Assembly (NCBI RefSeq): GCF_014205845.1
Contig: NZ_JACHCR010000011.1
Location: forward strand, 124,001 to 188,000
Length of the DNA: 64,000 bases
Reading direction: 5' to 3'
Source: Mucilaginibacter cryoferens
GTDB taxonomy: Bacteria; Bacteroidota; Bacteroidia; Sphingobacteriales; Sphingobacteriaceae
The position numbers were made by a program, and so were the translations under genes. How positions within the stretch are numbered: the stretch's first letter is position 1; every line of letters begins with the position of its first letter. Positions 53,311 to 61,719 of the stretch are shown in pieces. The notes beneath the pieces are model-generated. The model made no database searches. It saw nothing but the letters and a program-made list of their open reading frames with translations, and was not told the origin of the DNA.

Positions 53311-54162
53311 TTAAACAACTTTCAGGCTATTTACCAGGTCATGAAAATAATTTGGCGACCAGATAGCCAAAGCATCCGCATTCCGAATAAATCGCTTAAT
53401 ATCATTGATAACATAGTTCATTTTCACCGTATCGATTTTCTTTGTTAGTAGCTCCCGGAACTCCGCTTCCGTAATGGTATCTTTCTTCCAGTCCCCGCTA
53501 TCTTTCGCACGCATCAGGAAATGATCCAGATTTAACGGGATACCCTTTCGGATATACCATTCCATATCGTACCAATCCCGTCCTTTCACATTTTCGCCCC
53601 ATTTACGAAAAAGCAAAGCATGCATCTTACCGGCAAATAAATTAGGCAAGGTCAAACACTTTACATAAAATGAAAAAGGTTTCAACAAGAGTTTGTCCTC
53701 CGTTTCAAAGCCCAATGGTGGTTCCCGGTCTACTTCTATTTTGATCTTCACATTGGCCACCTGTTCCATGCCGTTCTGAGGAATAATTCCTTCCAAAACA
53801 AGCTCCTTCCAGATGGTTTCTGATTTCAGGAAAGCAGAATCGATATTGGTTTGATTTGTTTTTTGCTTTTCCCTGATCGACACATGCATACCCAAAGCTT
53901 CGAACTCCTGTATTATGGCATCCTGGTATTTATTTAATGAAAACTCGGGTTCAACCGCTAATAGTGAAAAGTCGAGATCTTCTGAAAATCGATCTAATCC
54001 ATAAAATATTCTCAAAGCAGTGCCACCGTAGAACGCTGCCTTTTCAAAAAATCCGGCGCGATACAGACCTGCCAGCGCGATCTCCTGCATGATTTCCCGC
54101 AATGCGTCCTTTGCTTCCTCCTGGCTGGAGGGCTTGTAAGTTTCTAACCACTCTTTTATCAT
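53311..54162 (-). CDS. AbiEii/AbiGii-type nucleotidyltransferase toxin (module 1)
   Basis: 283 aa. Nucleotidyltransferase motifs GGTALR (46-51) and FSEDLDF (59-65) hold the catalytic Asp pair. AbiEii toxins of type IV systems transfer nucleotides to tRNA and stop growth when phage infects. It overlaps the upstream antitoxin gene by 4 bp, the standard arrangement. Confidence 0.88.
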   Translation of the reverse strand: MIKEWLETYKPSSQEEAKDALREIMQEIALAGLYRAGFFEKAAFYGGTALRIFYGLDRFSEDLDFSLLAVEPEFSLNKYQDAIIQEFEALGMHVSIREKQKTNQTNIDSAFLKSETIWKELVLEGIIPQNGMEQVANVKIKIEVDREPPLGFETEDKLLLKPFSFYVKCLTLPNLFAGKMHALLFRKWGENVKGRDWYDMEWYIRKGIPLNLDHFLMRAKDSGDWKKDTITEAEFRELLTKKIDTVKMNYVINDIKRFIRNADALAIWSPNYFHDLVNSLKVV

Positions 54163-54797
54163 AAGCCTTTGATCATTTTAATAACCATTTTCAGACTTTC
54201 CCTCTTAGGGGCATCGGGCAGCCATTCATCCATCATTTGAATATTAAACCTTTTCAATGCATCTTCATCCATTCGCAAATCATCCAGGAGATAGCTACCA
54301 GCATTGCTTGCACTTCTGATGATCAATCCTGATGTACTGATGATCTTATCACATAAAGCTTTTTCAGGACCGGCAATCATAGCACATTGTTCATTAGTGA
54401 GTTTGACTGTATTAATACCAAAGGCATAGTAGGGTAATGGCAAATGCACATAAGTAAATAAGCCTATCGGCGTATTAAACTCACGTGATGCTTTTGTCGT
54501 CATTGAGGTGATTGCATAAACACGTTCGGGTATCAGTCCATGAAAAGATAATGCTGTATCCATTGATACATAGCTGGGACCAAGCAGGTGGTTAGCGAGT
54601 AAAGCATTTTCAGGCTGTCCGGAATATGATTTAGGACCCGCAATATAAAAGCCTTTTTTGACCGAAGCTAAAACACCTTCTGATTTCAATGCATTGATCT
54701 TGTCATTAGGCCGCTTATAATCTTTTAACCATGACTTCAAAAGCTGATGCGTAATGGGTTGCTTTGAATAATTCGCTATGGTTTGATTAATATCCAT
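54159..54797 (-). CDS. AbiEi-type antitoxin/regulator (module 1)
   Basis: 212 aa from ATG 54797; TTG at 54803 is rejected. The N-terminal winged-helix-like part (LKSWLKDYKRPNDKINALKSEGVL) is followed by the AbiEi core with YVSMDTALSFHGLIPE and AGPEKALCDKI. AbiEi proteins repress their own operon and block the toxin without binding it. A strong palindrome lies 19 bp upstream. Confidence 0.85.
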   Translation of the reverse strand: MDINQTIANYSKQPITHQLLKSWLKDYKRPNDKINALKSEGVLASVKKGFYIAGPKSYSGQPENALLANHLLGPSYVSMDTALSFHGLIPERVYAITSMTTKASREFNTPIGLFTYVHLPLPYYAFGINTVKLTNEQCAMIAGPEKALCDKIISTSGLIIRSASNAGSYLLDDLRMDEDALKRFNIQMMDEWLPDAPKRESLKMVIKMIKGL

Positions 54798-54815
54798 AAT
54801 CAAATGTAAAAAATT

Positions 54816-54850
54816 AATAGGATAATCGAAAAAAAATCGATTATCCTATT
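54816..54850. promoter_or_regulatory. Operator palindrome of AbiE module 1
   Basis: AATAGGATAATCGA (54816-54829) and its perfect complement (54837-54850) around seven A's. A third half-site CGATTATCTTATT (one mismatch) is at about 54934-54946. Position and form suit AbiEi autorepression. Confidence 0.7.
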
Positions 54851-55070
54851 GAAATAGTACAGCTTTACAGGTAAAATTAACTTTTAGCCAGGCAATACAT
54901 TGTTTATTATAGACCAGATAAACGGAAAATAACCGATTATCTTATTAAATAATTACACATATAGTTTTAGCATGTCACAGAATAAGGGTGAATTTTATAG
55001 TTATTATCGAACTAAAGCATTAGGTCTCATACAGGTATAGGTTGACAGTTTTGGAATAATTATATTCCAT

Positions 55071-55228
55071 ATGAAGGAAAAGATGTTGGAACAATTCACG
55101 TTCTCTTCGGAGTTGAAGGAAAAGCTCGTTTTATTAGTAATGTATCGAAATCAATCGTGAAAGCAGTAGCTAAAAGTTATAACTTGCCGAATAACCAGAT
55201 ATTAAATTGGATAAATCAATCGCACTGA
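55071..55228 (+). pseudogene. Possible decayed transposase fragment
   Basis: An ATG at 55071 opens 29 codons (MKEKMLEQFTF...), then another frame continues with VKAVAKSYNLPNNQILNWIN, which resembles the helix-turn-helix of small transposase subunits. A frameshift separates the two. Weak evidence. Confidence 0.3.
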
Positions 55229-55355
55229 CCACTCTTCGCCAATTTTCTTTCTTTTCCTAAAAGCATGAACTTAAGCACTAAAGGTGGTCATTTTGAAATT
55301 GGCCAAACGGGGCCAATCAGGCGTGGTTTATCCAAATAGTGGCTTAAATCAAAAA

Positions 55356-55480
55356 TGTCGTATAATTTCTAAAACTGTCGCAATCTTCTGTTGTGCGACA
55401 TATTTTTAATTTTTTGTCGCAATAATTGCAAATCTGTCGCAATAGATTTAATTGTGTCGCACAATTAATGATTTCTGTCG
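55356..55480. repeat. Array of seven TGTCG motifs at ~20-bp spacing
   Basis: TGTCG begins at 55356, 55376, 55415, 55435, 55455 and 55476, with the complement CGACA at 55396. Steps are 20, 20, 19, 20, 20 and 21 bp. Most read TGTCGCA. The rest of each unit is AT-rich and not conserved. Confidence 0.75.
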
Positions 55481-55531
55481 CGTTGGTTGAACTCTTGCAA
55501 TTATTTGATACAAATTAACTTTTTATATGAT

Positions 55532-55562
55532 ATCAACTGTTGCAAATCCTGCAACAGTTGAT
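55532..55562 (-). terminator. Hairpin after the HNH gene
   Basis: ATCAACTGTTGCA (55532-55544) and its perfect complement (55550-55562), 5-nt loop, just after the stop codon on the reverse strand. The T tail is weak. Confidence 0.6.
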
Positions 55563-55563
55563 C

Positions 55564-56518
55564 CTAACCCTTAAAAATTTGATCGCGATGCCATTCGAGA
55601 TTTTCCAATGCCGGTCGATATTGCTGTATCGTTGGCAAGATAAGCTTTTTCCCTTTTAATTGATTTAGACTATAGGTGTGTATGATGTCCTCACTGATAT
55701 GCTTGGAGGTAACTACAAAATAGTTCGAATCGACCGTGATCAATCCACGGTCAAAAGCACGATGTAGATTAGGACAACGCCAAACCATTGCTAACTTTAT
55801 CATCATGAGTTACGCTGAACGGTGTAATATGGCAAGCATCAATAAAGTTGTGACCAAACGTACTTTCCAATCTCATCCCTGTAATGCAGCAAGTATTGTT
55901 ATAAACTTTAGGTATCAATTTTTTAAATAGGCCTCCGCGAACAAATACATCTTCCTCGGTTTCAACTCTGACGGTTTTATATTGTGCTTCCGGTTCATTC
56001 AAAACATACTCTTGCAAATCGTGATAATATCCCTTACCTGATCGCTTGTTGTTAAAATACACCTGCTGCGTTTCTGGAAAATATGTAGATAGCAATGCCA
56101 ACAATATTGACTGCCGGGCTGTTGGTTCAACCAGTAATTGAAACAGTTCAGGATCGAAGTGCCCGTATTCCAAAACCTGGATAAGCGTATTGACACTTTT
56201 AATATGGGCGTTGATCTGACAACCAGGTTTGGCAATTAATTGCCAAATGGGTTTATTACCTATTTTCTCACTTTGCAGGTAGAAGAATGGCTGCGTGAAA
56301 TCCGGTTGATGAAGAGTGTTAACCAATAACCGCCAATTCTCCTGGAATATACCAACGAGATCCGTATAGACAGAAACCCGGTTTTCAATAAGATGGACGT
56401 TACTGATAAGTTCAAGCAGGGTTATCAGCAAAATGGGTTTGTGTGGTGCCAAGCCATACTTTGTAATCCCACGCTTTAGGTGAGTAAGTTTTTGCAGATA
56501 ATCGTTTAAGTTTGGCAT
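55564..56518 (-). pseudogene. HNH restriction-type endonuclease, frameshifted
   Basis: The N-terminal part (LKRGITKYGLAPHKPILLITLLELI) and HNH core (CCITGMRL, DACHITPFS) are in one frame that ends at SNGLALS. The next frame supplies CPNLHRAFDRGLI, which contains the remaining N and H. A one-base loss near 55770-55775 explains this. Intact relatives act as predicted restriction endonucleases. It could be a real pseudogene or a sequence error. Confidence 0.8.
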
Positions 56519-56645
56519 TCAGTTCCTTACAGCGTGTTCAAATATAAAATTTAAAATCCGTTCGCCACTTTGAGTTACATGAGAAACATACTGTCCAGTT
56601 CGGAATGTGAAGGGCGTGCAGTTTGATCGCTTGTGAACAACCGAG

Positions 56646-56793
56646 CCTTATTCAACGCTTAAGCAACAAAAGCGCTTAGCCGGATCAAATGTCAAGGGCG
56701 GGCCAACCGCTGGAAGCGGACACAACGGCCCGCTTGTGTACCCTTGACTTTTGATTCCGGCGTGGGCTATCTTCGCGACTGCGGTGAATAAGG
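56646..56793 (+). repeat. 148-bp structured element, copy 1
   Basis: Ends CCTTATTCAACGC and GCGGTGAATAAGG are near-perfect inverted repeats. Inside are nested stems: GCCGGA/TCCGGC, GTCAAGGG/CCCTTGAC, GCGGGCC/GGCCCGC and CCGCT/AGCGG. Related to 58773 and 61720. Confidence 0.85.
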
Positions 56794-56846
56794 ATTTTAT
56801 TTTTTTCTCACCAGGAGGAAAATCCACAATGTATAACTGTGGCTTG

Positions 56847-57770
56847 TCAATTAAACAACCGTTGCTTTTTATTCCAAATTTCCAGGTATAGTGCCTTTTT
56901 TTCGGAGCTGAGGAATGATGCTTCGATCATCTTACCAACCTCCTTATTACTGGAGGAAAATTTGTTATATGTATTCCTAACGGCGGTTTCAGGTATATTC
57001 ATGCTTCTTGCCAACACATCAAAATCAGATAGCCTGATTCTTTTCTTTTTACCATTCATTGTCAGCGCCAGCTCTTCATCGTCCTGTGGATTAACAAGAT
57101 TTACATTGAGGAGGTCATAGGCAGGACTTAGACTTACCCCCTCGTCCGTATATAGCACAGAAAAGTTTTTCATGTGCATATCATTGTTGCCTGTCAAAAA
57201 AGAAAATAACACCAGTTCAAAATAAGTCAGCGCATCAAAACCAGTTTGAGTACAGTATTTCAGGATAAGCTTGCCGATCTTTTCATAAGAGCCTCTGTAT
57301 TTATTTTCCGTTAAAAATTCAGAAAGCTGGCAGAAATCTTCCATGTGAACCTTATGGCCTTTCACCCGGTCAAATCGCTTCGCCAGATAAACCAAACTAC
57401 CGTCTGACGCCTCCATTAAAGCATGATCACAGGTAGGCATTTTAAACAGGCTCGCCAAATGCATAGTCAAATCTTCTGATTGCGGCATTTCCGGAAAATC
57501 AGGATGCTGCGGTTTAAGTATGTATTCTCCCCAAAGTCCTACTATAGTCAGACGGTTGTGCTCCTTCGTTTTTTTCAGGGTAACAGAAAGCTTGGGCTGA
57601 ACTCCGGTCACAGCGATCCTTTCGTTGATGGTCTGTTCGCCCAACGTTTTCAAAAGTTTATTATTCAATTCCAACTCAGGTACTTTAGTCGTACCAAAAA
57701 ATCGCCTTGAACATTTTTCATGATAAGACGATGTACCTGCATCCTGATAACAAAACCAACAATTTGCCAT
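56847..57770 (-). CDS. hipT: HipT-like Ser/Thr kinase toxin
   Basis: 307 aa. HipA-type kinase core: GVQPKLS (56-62), ATP-binding Lys86 (YILKP), catalytic loop NNDMHMKN (195-202) and metal-binding Asp219 (SPAYDLL). It lacks the HipA N-terminal domain, which is a separate gene, as in HipBST. Cys4, Cys7, His17 and Cys20 form a possible zinc knuckle. The toxin HipT of E. coli phosphorylates tryptophanyl-tRNA synthetase; the target here is unknown. Its start is 3 bp from the hipS-like gene. Confidence 0.85.
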   Translation of the reverse strand: MANCWFCYQDAGTSSYHEKCSRRFFGTTKVPELELNNKLLKTLGEQTINERIAVTGVQPKLSVTLKKTKEHNRLTIVGLWGEYILKPQHPDFPEMPQSEDLTMHLASLFKMPTCDHALMEASDGSLVYLAKRFDRVKGHKVHMEDFCQLSEFLTENKYRGSYEKIGKLILKYCTQTGFDALTYFELVLFSFLTGNNDMHMKNFSVLYTDEGVSLSPAYDLLNVNLVNPQDDEELALTMNGKKKRIRLSDFDVLARSMNIPETAVRNTYNKFSSSNKEVGKMIEASFLSSEKKALYLEIWNKKQRLFN

Positions 57771-57773
57771 AGC

Positions 57774-58100
57774 TTAATCTATTTCGGGAATAACCGTTAC
57801 AGCTCCGATTGCATCCCTGCATGTTAATAGTAATAATTCAAACCGGTCATTGCTTTTGACCTTCCAGTGTGTTGTTGCCAGATCCAGTAGCCAACCTTCC
57901 GGTATCAAGCCATCGAAAAAAGCAAACAATACTTTACTTTCATATTTCTGGGTTGACAATGGCAGCGTTAAGCTCACCGGTTTTGCGTTTTTATTCTCTA
58001 AATAATCGGCCTGATAAGTAAATTCGTAACCATCATCAGTTTCCGCAAGCACACCAGCCAGCGTGTCCTGAAAATATACCAAACCTTTCCTACTCATCAT
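57774..58100 (-). CDS. hipS: HipS-like protein (HipA N-terminal domain)
   Basis: 108 aa. It matches the N-terminal subdomain of HipA (GVLAETDDGYEFTYQADYL, LPLSTQKYES, FFDGLIPEGW). In E. coli HipBST this separate piece is the antitoxin. It overlaps hipB by 11 bp, and the kinase follows 3 bp later. ATG at 58097 is an alternative start. Confidence 0.83.
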   Translation of the reverse strand: MMSRKGLVYFQDTLAGVLAETDDGYEFTYQADYLENKNAKPVSLTLPLSTQKYESKVLFAFFDGLIPEGWLLDLATTHWKVKSNDRFELLLLTCRDAIGAVTVIPEID

Positions 58101-58293
58101 TTTTTACTTTTAATACCACTCCGAGTTCTGCACCAAATAACATCAACACCTGATTCACTTTATCCATCCGCAATGTTGGTTTTCCCTGTTCCATCTCACG
58201 AACAACCCTAAGTCCGACTCCCGCTTTGGATGCCAGGTCTTCCTGTGTGAGATTTAGTAATTTCCTTTTTTTCTTCAAATACTCCGACAACAT
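58090..58293 (-). CDS. hipB: HipB-like XRE-family regulator
   Basis: 67 aa helix-turn-helix protein (LTQEDLASKAGVGLRVVREMEQG). It should bind the operators at 58297-58390 and repress its own operon. First of three overlapping genes. Confidence 0.88.
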   Translation of the reverse strand: MLSEYLKKKRKLLNLTQEDLASKAGVGLRVVREMEQGKPTLRMDKVNQVLMLFGAELGVVLKVKNDE

Positions 58294-58296
58294 ATT

Positions 58297-58390
58297 TATA
58301 CCCTTTCGGGTACAAATATAAATAAAGTTTATTAACTATACCCTATCGGGATTATATTTTCTATTAATATCCTAATTATACCCTATCGGG
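58297..58390 (-). promoter_or_regulatory. Three HipB operators spaced exactly 40 bp
   Basis: TATACCCTTTCGGG (58297-58310), TATACCCTATCGGG (58337-58350) and TATACCCTATCGGG (58377-58390). The first is palindromic (TACCC-N4-GGGTA) and lies 3 bp upstream of the hipB start. Confidence 0.8.
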
Positions 58391-58413
58391 ACTATCGGTT
58401 GGTTTAAAAAAAA

Positions 58414-58446
58414 TCACATACTGGTACTCTCAGTACCAGTATGTGA
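58414..58446 (-). terminator. Hairpin terminator pointing leftward
   Basis: Perfect 15-bp arms (TCACATACTGGTACT and complement), 3-nt loop. On the reverse strand it is followed by eight T's, so it would shield hipBST from read-through. Confidence 0.75.
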
Positions 58447-58557
58447 ATAAAAATAAACCAGCGGACATATTCAAGTAAATTACTATTACAGAATTAATTC
58501 ATTGTTTAACTAGTCGCAGGTTAGCCTATGTATTCAGTCACAACAATTAAAAAATTG

Positions 58558-58598
58558 CAAACTTTCGGCAGTAAACTTAAGTTACTGCCGAAAGTTTG
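58558..58598. repeat. 17-bp perfect hairpin
   Basis: Arms 58558-58574 and 58582-58598 (core CTTTCGGCAGTAA), loop ACTTAAG. No gene ends here on either side, so its role is unclear. Confidence 0.65.
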
Positions 58599-58772
58599 AA
58601 GATATAAAAAGCTAAAATTCGGTTTGTCGGCGATATTTTACCCTCACTTTATTACAAGAACGTAATAATTTTACCCTCACTTTGTTATCCAATCAAAAAA
58701 ACTCCCCTAGTCAGGGTTAGTCCGTTTTGTTTGGTTAAGTATTTACTTGGTTAAACACCAACAACAAGCACA

Positions 58773-58918
58773 CCTTATTCACTACGTAAGCAACCAGCGC
58801 GAGTTAAATAGTCAAGGCTGGACACCCATCGCTGAAAAACAAAACACAATGGCCCGCTCTGCATGGCCTTTATTTTTATCCCGGCGGTGGGTTACATTCG
58901 CGGATGTTGTGAATAAAG
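58773..58918 (+). repeat. 146-bp structured element, copy 2 (degenerate)
   Basis: Shares CCTTATTCAC at the left end, GTAAGCAACC, GTCAAGG, TGGCCCGCT, the tail GTGGGTTACATTCGCGGAT and GTGAATAAAG with copies 1 and 3. The inner stems are partly lost. Confidence 0.75.
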
Positions 58919-58930
58919 CCCTATGATTTA

Positions 58931-59344
58931 GTGATGTGTAACACTCAGCAGACAGCTTTAGATCCACAAAAGGACATTATAGTAAAAACTTTTTTAGTGC
59001 CAGACATTTTCAAAACTGAAATTATATCATCTCATCACGTAACAACAATTAACGTCAATGAAAAGGACTTGAAATTTTATCTTTATAAACTGTTTAATAC
59101 CGAATACTTTCATCGTTACATTTCAGGGTACTCCACAGGTACAAGTATTCTATGATTAAATATCGAAGGGGTCTTATCGTATTGGACAGAAATACCAAAC
59201 AATGAATTGTTATCAAGGTTTAAAGACATTGTAATAAATGTAGAAAAACAAAAAAATAGAATAATTAAAGAGAATCAACAACTTACCCAACTTCGTGACT
59301 GGCTTTTACCCATGCTAATGAATGGGCAAATAACAGTTAAATAA
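58931..59344 (+). pseudogene. Type I restriction S subunit remnant (C-terminal)
   Basis: An opening frame gives LYKLFNTEYFHRYISGYSTG, like the recognition domain of HsdS. After a frame break, another frame ends with ENQQLTQLRDWLLPMLMNGQ, the usual HsdS C-terminal helix. No hsdM or hsdR is present. A relic of a lost restriction system. Confidence 0.8.
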
Positions 59345-59409
59345 TTGCAAGATAAATTATCATTTAATTTATCTATTGGTGACCTCCTTCAGCAGGTATG
59401 TTATGAGCG

Positions 59410-59515
59410 ATAGCGAATTTCATTCCTGCGTGCGCGGCGGCGAGGCTGGCGGCGGAATGGAACCCGGCGCGATAGCGCGTGGTGTAATGAAGCCACCTGC
59501 CGCAGCCGCTTGGCC
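59410..59515. other. GC-rich segment in AT-rich surroundings
   Basis: About 100 bp of much higher GC than its flanks, with GCGCGGCGGCG and GCGCGATAGCGCG. A short ORF crosses it but gives a low-complexity Gly/Ala sequence. Possibly a mobilisation or recombination site. Confidence 0.4.
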
Positions 59516-60382
59516 TCAATTGATATTAAATATTCTTTCAAACAATAAAGATAACTCTTCTTTCACCTGACTGTAAGGCGGCAACTGTTCATGCGGTATT
59601 TGATGTGCAAGGCTATTTTTCCAAGCACCGGTAAGTTTTTTATCAACATCATCATTTATAAATTGATCTATGCCGGTAAACTCCAATTTTTTAAACTTCA
59701 TTTTCTCATGAAATGCAGTTACTATTACCGGCCATTCAATTTCCTTAAGCTTTTTTGATAGATACCATATATCAAAGTAATCCCTCGGGGCAGAATAAGA
59801 GCGCTGTATTAACGCTCTCAATTTCTCCGACATTACCTCTTTCAAATCATAACTGGGGATAGTTTGATCCGCTAAGGCCAGTTTATCAGAATACGCATGT
59901 GTTATGGGCCGTAAGTTAATCGGGAATAACATTTTTTCATAAAGAATAATCTCTATTTTCACACTTGTTGCCCACCTTTCCGGAGGAGGTGGTGCCTGGT
60001 TCTTTAAATGATCAGCGCCCCAAAACTTAATGATCGCTGCATAGCCAGTAGGCATGTCCTTATGCTTCAATTCTTTTATAGAATCAATAAATAAAGGAAT
60101 TTCTGTGCGTTGTGTTATCAGTTCGGTTATTTCCTGTAATAATTCCCGGTCTAATACAAAGTCAGGGTTTACAGAAGTAAAGTCGAGGTCTTCTGAAAAT
60201 CGGTAATCAGGTATATAACACTTTTTCAAACAGGTTCCTCCTTTAAATACAAGACTATCCCGGCATAATGGAATGGAGAATATGGCATCAATAAAATGAC
60301 CTAATACCCAATCCTTATCTACCGTACTACGGGAGACATTCTCTTGCAGTGCAATTTTCTTTATTTCCTTCTTTAGTATCAT
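59516..60382 (-). CDS. AbiEii-type nucleotidyltransferase toxin (module 2)
   Basis: 288 aa. FKGGTCLKK (46-54) and FSEDLDF (62-68) are the nucleotidyltransferase motifs. The sequence is clearly different from module 1, so it is not a recent duplicate. Its start overlaps the antitoxin stop (TAATG). Confidence 0.88.
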   Translation of the reverse strand: MILKKEIKKIALQENVSRSTVDKDWVLGHFIDAIFSIPLCRDSLVFKGGTCLKKCYIPDYRFSEDLDFTSVNPDFVLDRELLQEITELITQRTEIPLFIDSIKELKHKDMPTGYAAIIKFWGADHLKNQAPPPPERWATSVKIEIILYEKMLFPINLRPITHAYSDKLALADQTIPSYDLKEVMSEKLRALIQRSYSAPRDYFDIWYLSKKLKEIEWPVIVTAFHEKMKFKKLEFTGIDQFINDDVDKKLTGAWKNSLAHQIPHEQLPPYSQVKEELSLLFERIFNIN

Positions 60383-61182
60383 TAATATTGTTTGTCTGAT
60401 AGGTTAAGCAATTCATCTTTGCTGATATTCAACCTCAATTTCCACTCTGCTATAAATTCACCTTTCTCTGTTCCCTGCGGATCAAAAAGGTTATACTTAT
60501 CATTTATCTGCGCTTTAGCGAAATCAATAAATTTATCCATCGATGGCTTTTCAAATAAATCGACCAAAAAACCTATCCTTTTCGTCGCGGCAGTATTGCC
60601 AACTGATTTGCAATAATTGATCATTTTATCAGCAGTAATTTCTGCCTGGGATAAAGCCCTTATTAATTCAGCATAACCACCTGAATATTGTGGTTGATCG
60701 AAACAATCTATGATGGTTTTTTCAACATCCGTTATAGGATATTTTGTATTTCCGTAGCCGTTGTACATAATACCGGCACGCTTACCAGCATTTATAGTGA
60801 CAAATTTATAAGGGGTTCCTAAAAGGGTTTTATCAGTCTTTCTATGTATGGTCTGAATAAATATTGTATTAGAAAATTGTTCAGTTAATCCGTGTAAATT
60901 TAGGGCTGACCAATAAGCTACCGCGCTGTTTTTTACCACAAACGTACCGATCACATTTTCATCACGGAAATTAACTTTGCAAAACTTACCTCGCTCTATC
61001 CGGGAAAGCAGTTCTTTATGAACTAAGTTCTCAAGAACCTCATTGAGGTTATCAAACTTTCTATTGATTTGACTTTCAATTTCATCAAACTGAAATAGCT
61101 CAATTTCATAATCATCCAGCAACTTCATAAATTCAAGTTGTTGCTGTGTGAGGTTGGATGATATATAAACGCTATGTGCCAT
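60382..61182 (-). CDS. AbiEi-type antitoxin/regulator (module 2)
   Basis: 266 aa. The N-terminal region (LLDDYEIELFQFDEIESQ, VLENLVHKELLSRIERG) fits a winged helix; YPITDVEKTIIDCFDQPQ matches the AbiEi core. Probably represses the pair and neutralises the toxin. Confidence 0.83.
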   Translation of the reverse strand: MAHSVYISSNLTQQQLEFMKLLDDYEIELFQFDEIESQINRKFDNLNEVLENLVHKELLSRIERGKFCKVNFRDENVIGTFVVKNSAVAYWSALNLHGLTEQFSNTIFIQTIHRKTDKTLLGTPYKFVTINAGKRAGIMYNGYGNTKYPITDVEKTIIDCFDQPQYSGGYAELIRALSQAEITADKMINYCKSVGNTAATKRIGFLVDLFEKPSMDKFIDFAKAQINDKYNLFDPQGTEKGEFIAEWKLRLNISKDELLNLSDKQY

Positions 61183-61200
61183 ATTACTTCGAGTGTCATT

Positions 61201-61225
61201 ATAAGACCTAAAAAATGGGTCTTAT
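61201..61225. promoter_or_regulatory. Operator palindrome of AbiE module 2
   Basis: ATAAGACC (61201-61208) and GGTCTTAT (61218-61225), 9-nt spacer, 18 bp upstream of the antitoxin start. Placed like the module 1 operator but with different sequence. Confidence 0.6.
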
Positions 61226-61719
61226 CGTTACACAAAAAGTAAATATACAAAGTTTCTTTTAAATACCCAACATTTAGAGCAGTCATTGATAAACAAGCAG
61301 CCGCTTTTGTGACTGCTTGTTTACTCAGGTAATATTACACCTTGTATAGGGGCAAAAGAAACCTCATTGGGGCGATATAGGGGCAATTGCCACATAGCCA
61401 GCGAGTATAGTTACAAAGTAACCATGACTGAAAAGTCCGATTTTAGTTTTTTTAGCATCTGACACAATTGCTATCAGGTCATGCTTCGCTACCATCCCAA
61501 TCCTCACGGGCTTCCAAATGCATAATTTAAAGTTCGATACATTTATCACTATTAAAAAATAGATTTTCATTCTGTTGAACATATCCAAGTTGATTGGTCA
61601 ACATTTTTGTATGCCCTATTTTAAATTCAGGAATATTCCGGTGGTGAACATCTCCATAATATACACCACCTAAAATAACGATTTTTACCCTTAAAAGTCA
61701 ACCAACTGAACCCACCATT

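Noticed and set aside
55356..55480. TGTCG array as a CRISPR
   Set aside because: The conserved part is about 5-7 bp, units are only 20 bp, one motif is inverted, and no cas gene is near.
59376..59570. 64-aa forward frame over the GC-rich patch
   Set aside because: Low-complexity Gly/Ala sequence, no family resemblance, and its end overlaps the AbiEii-2 gene on the other strand.
61364..61588. 74-aa reverse frame
   Set aside because: No recognisable domain, no start context and no partner gene; treated as non-coding.
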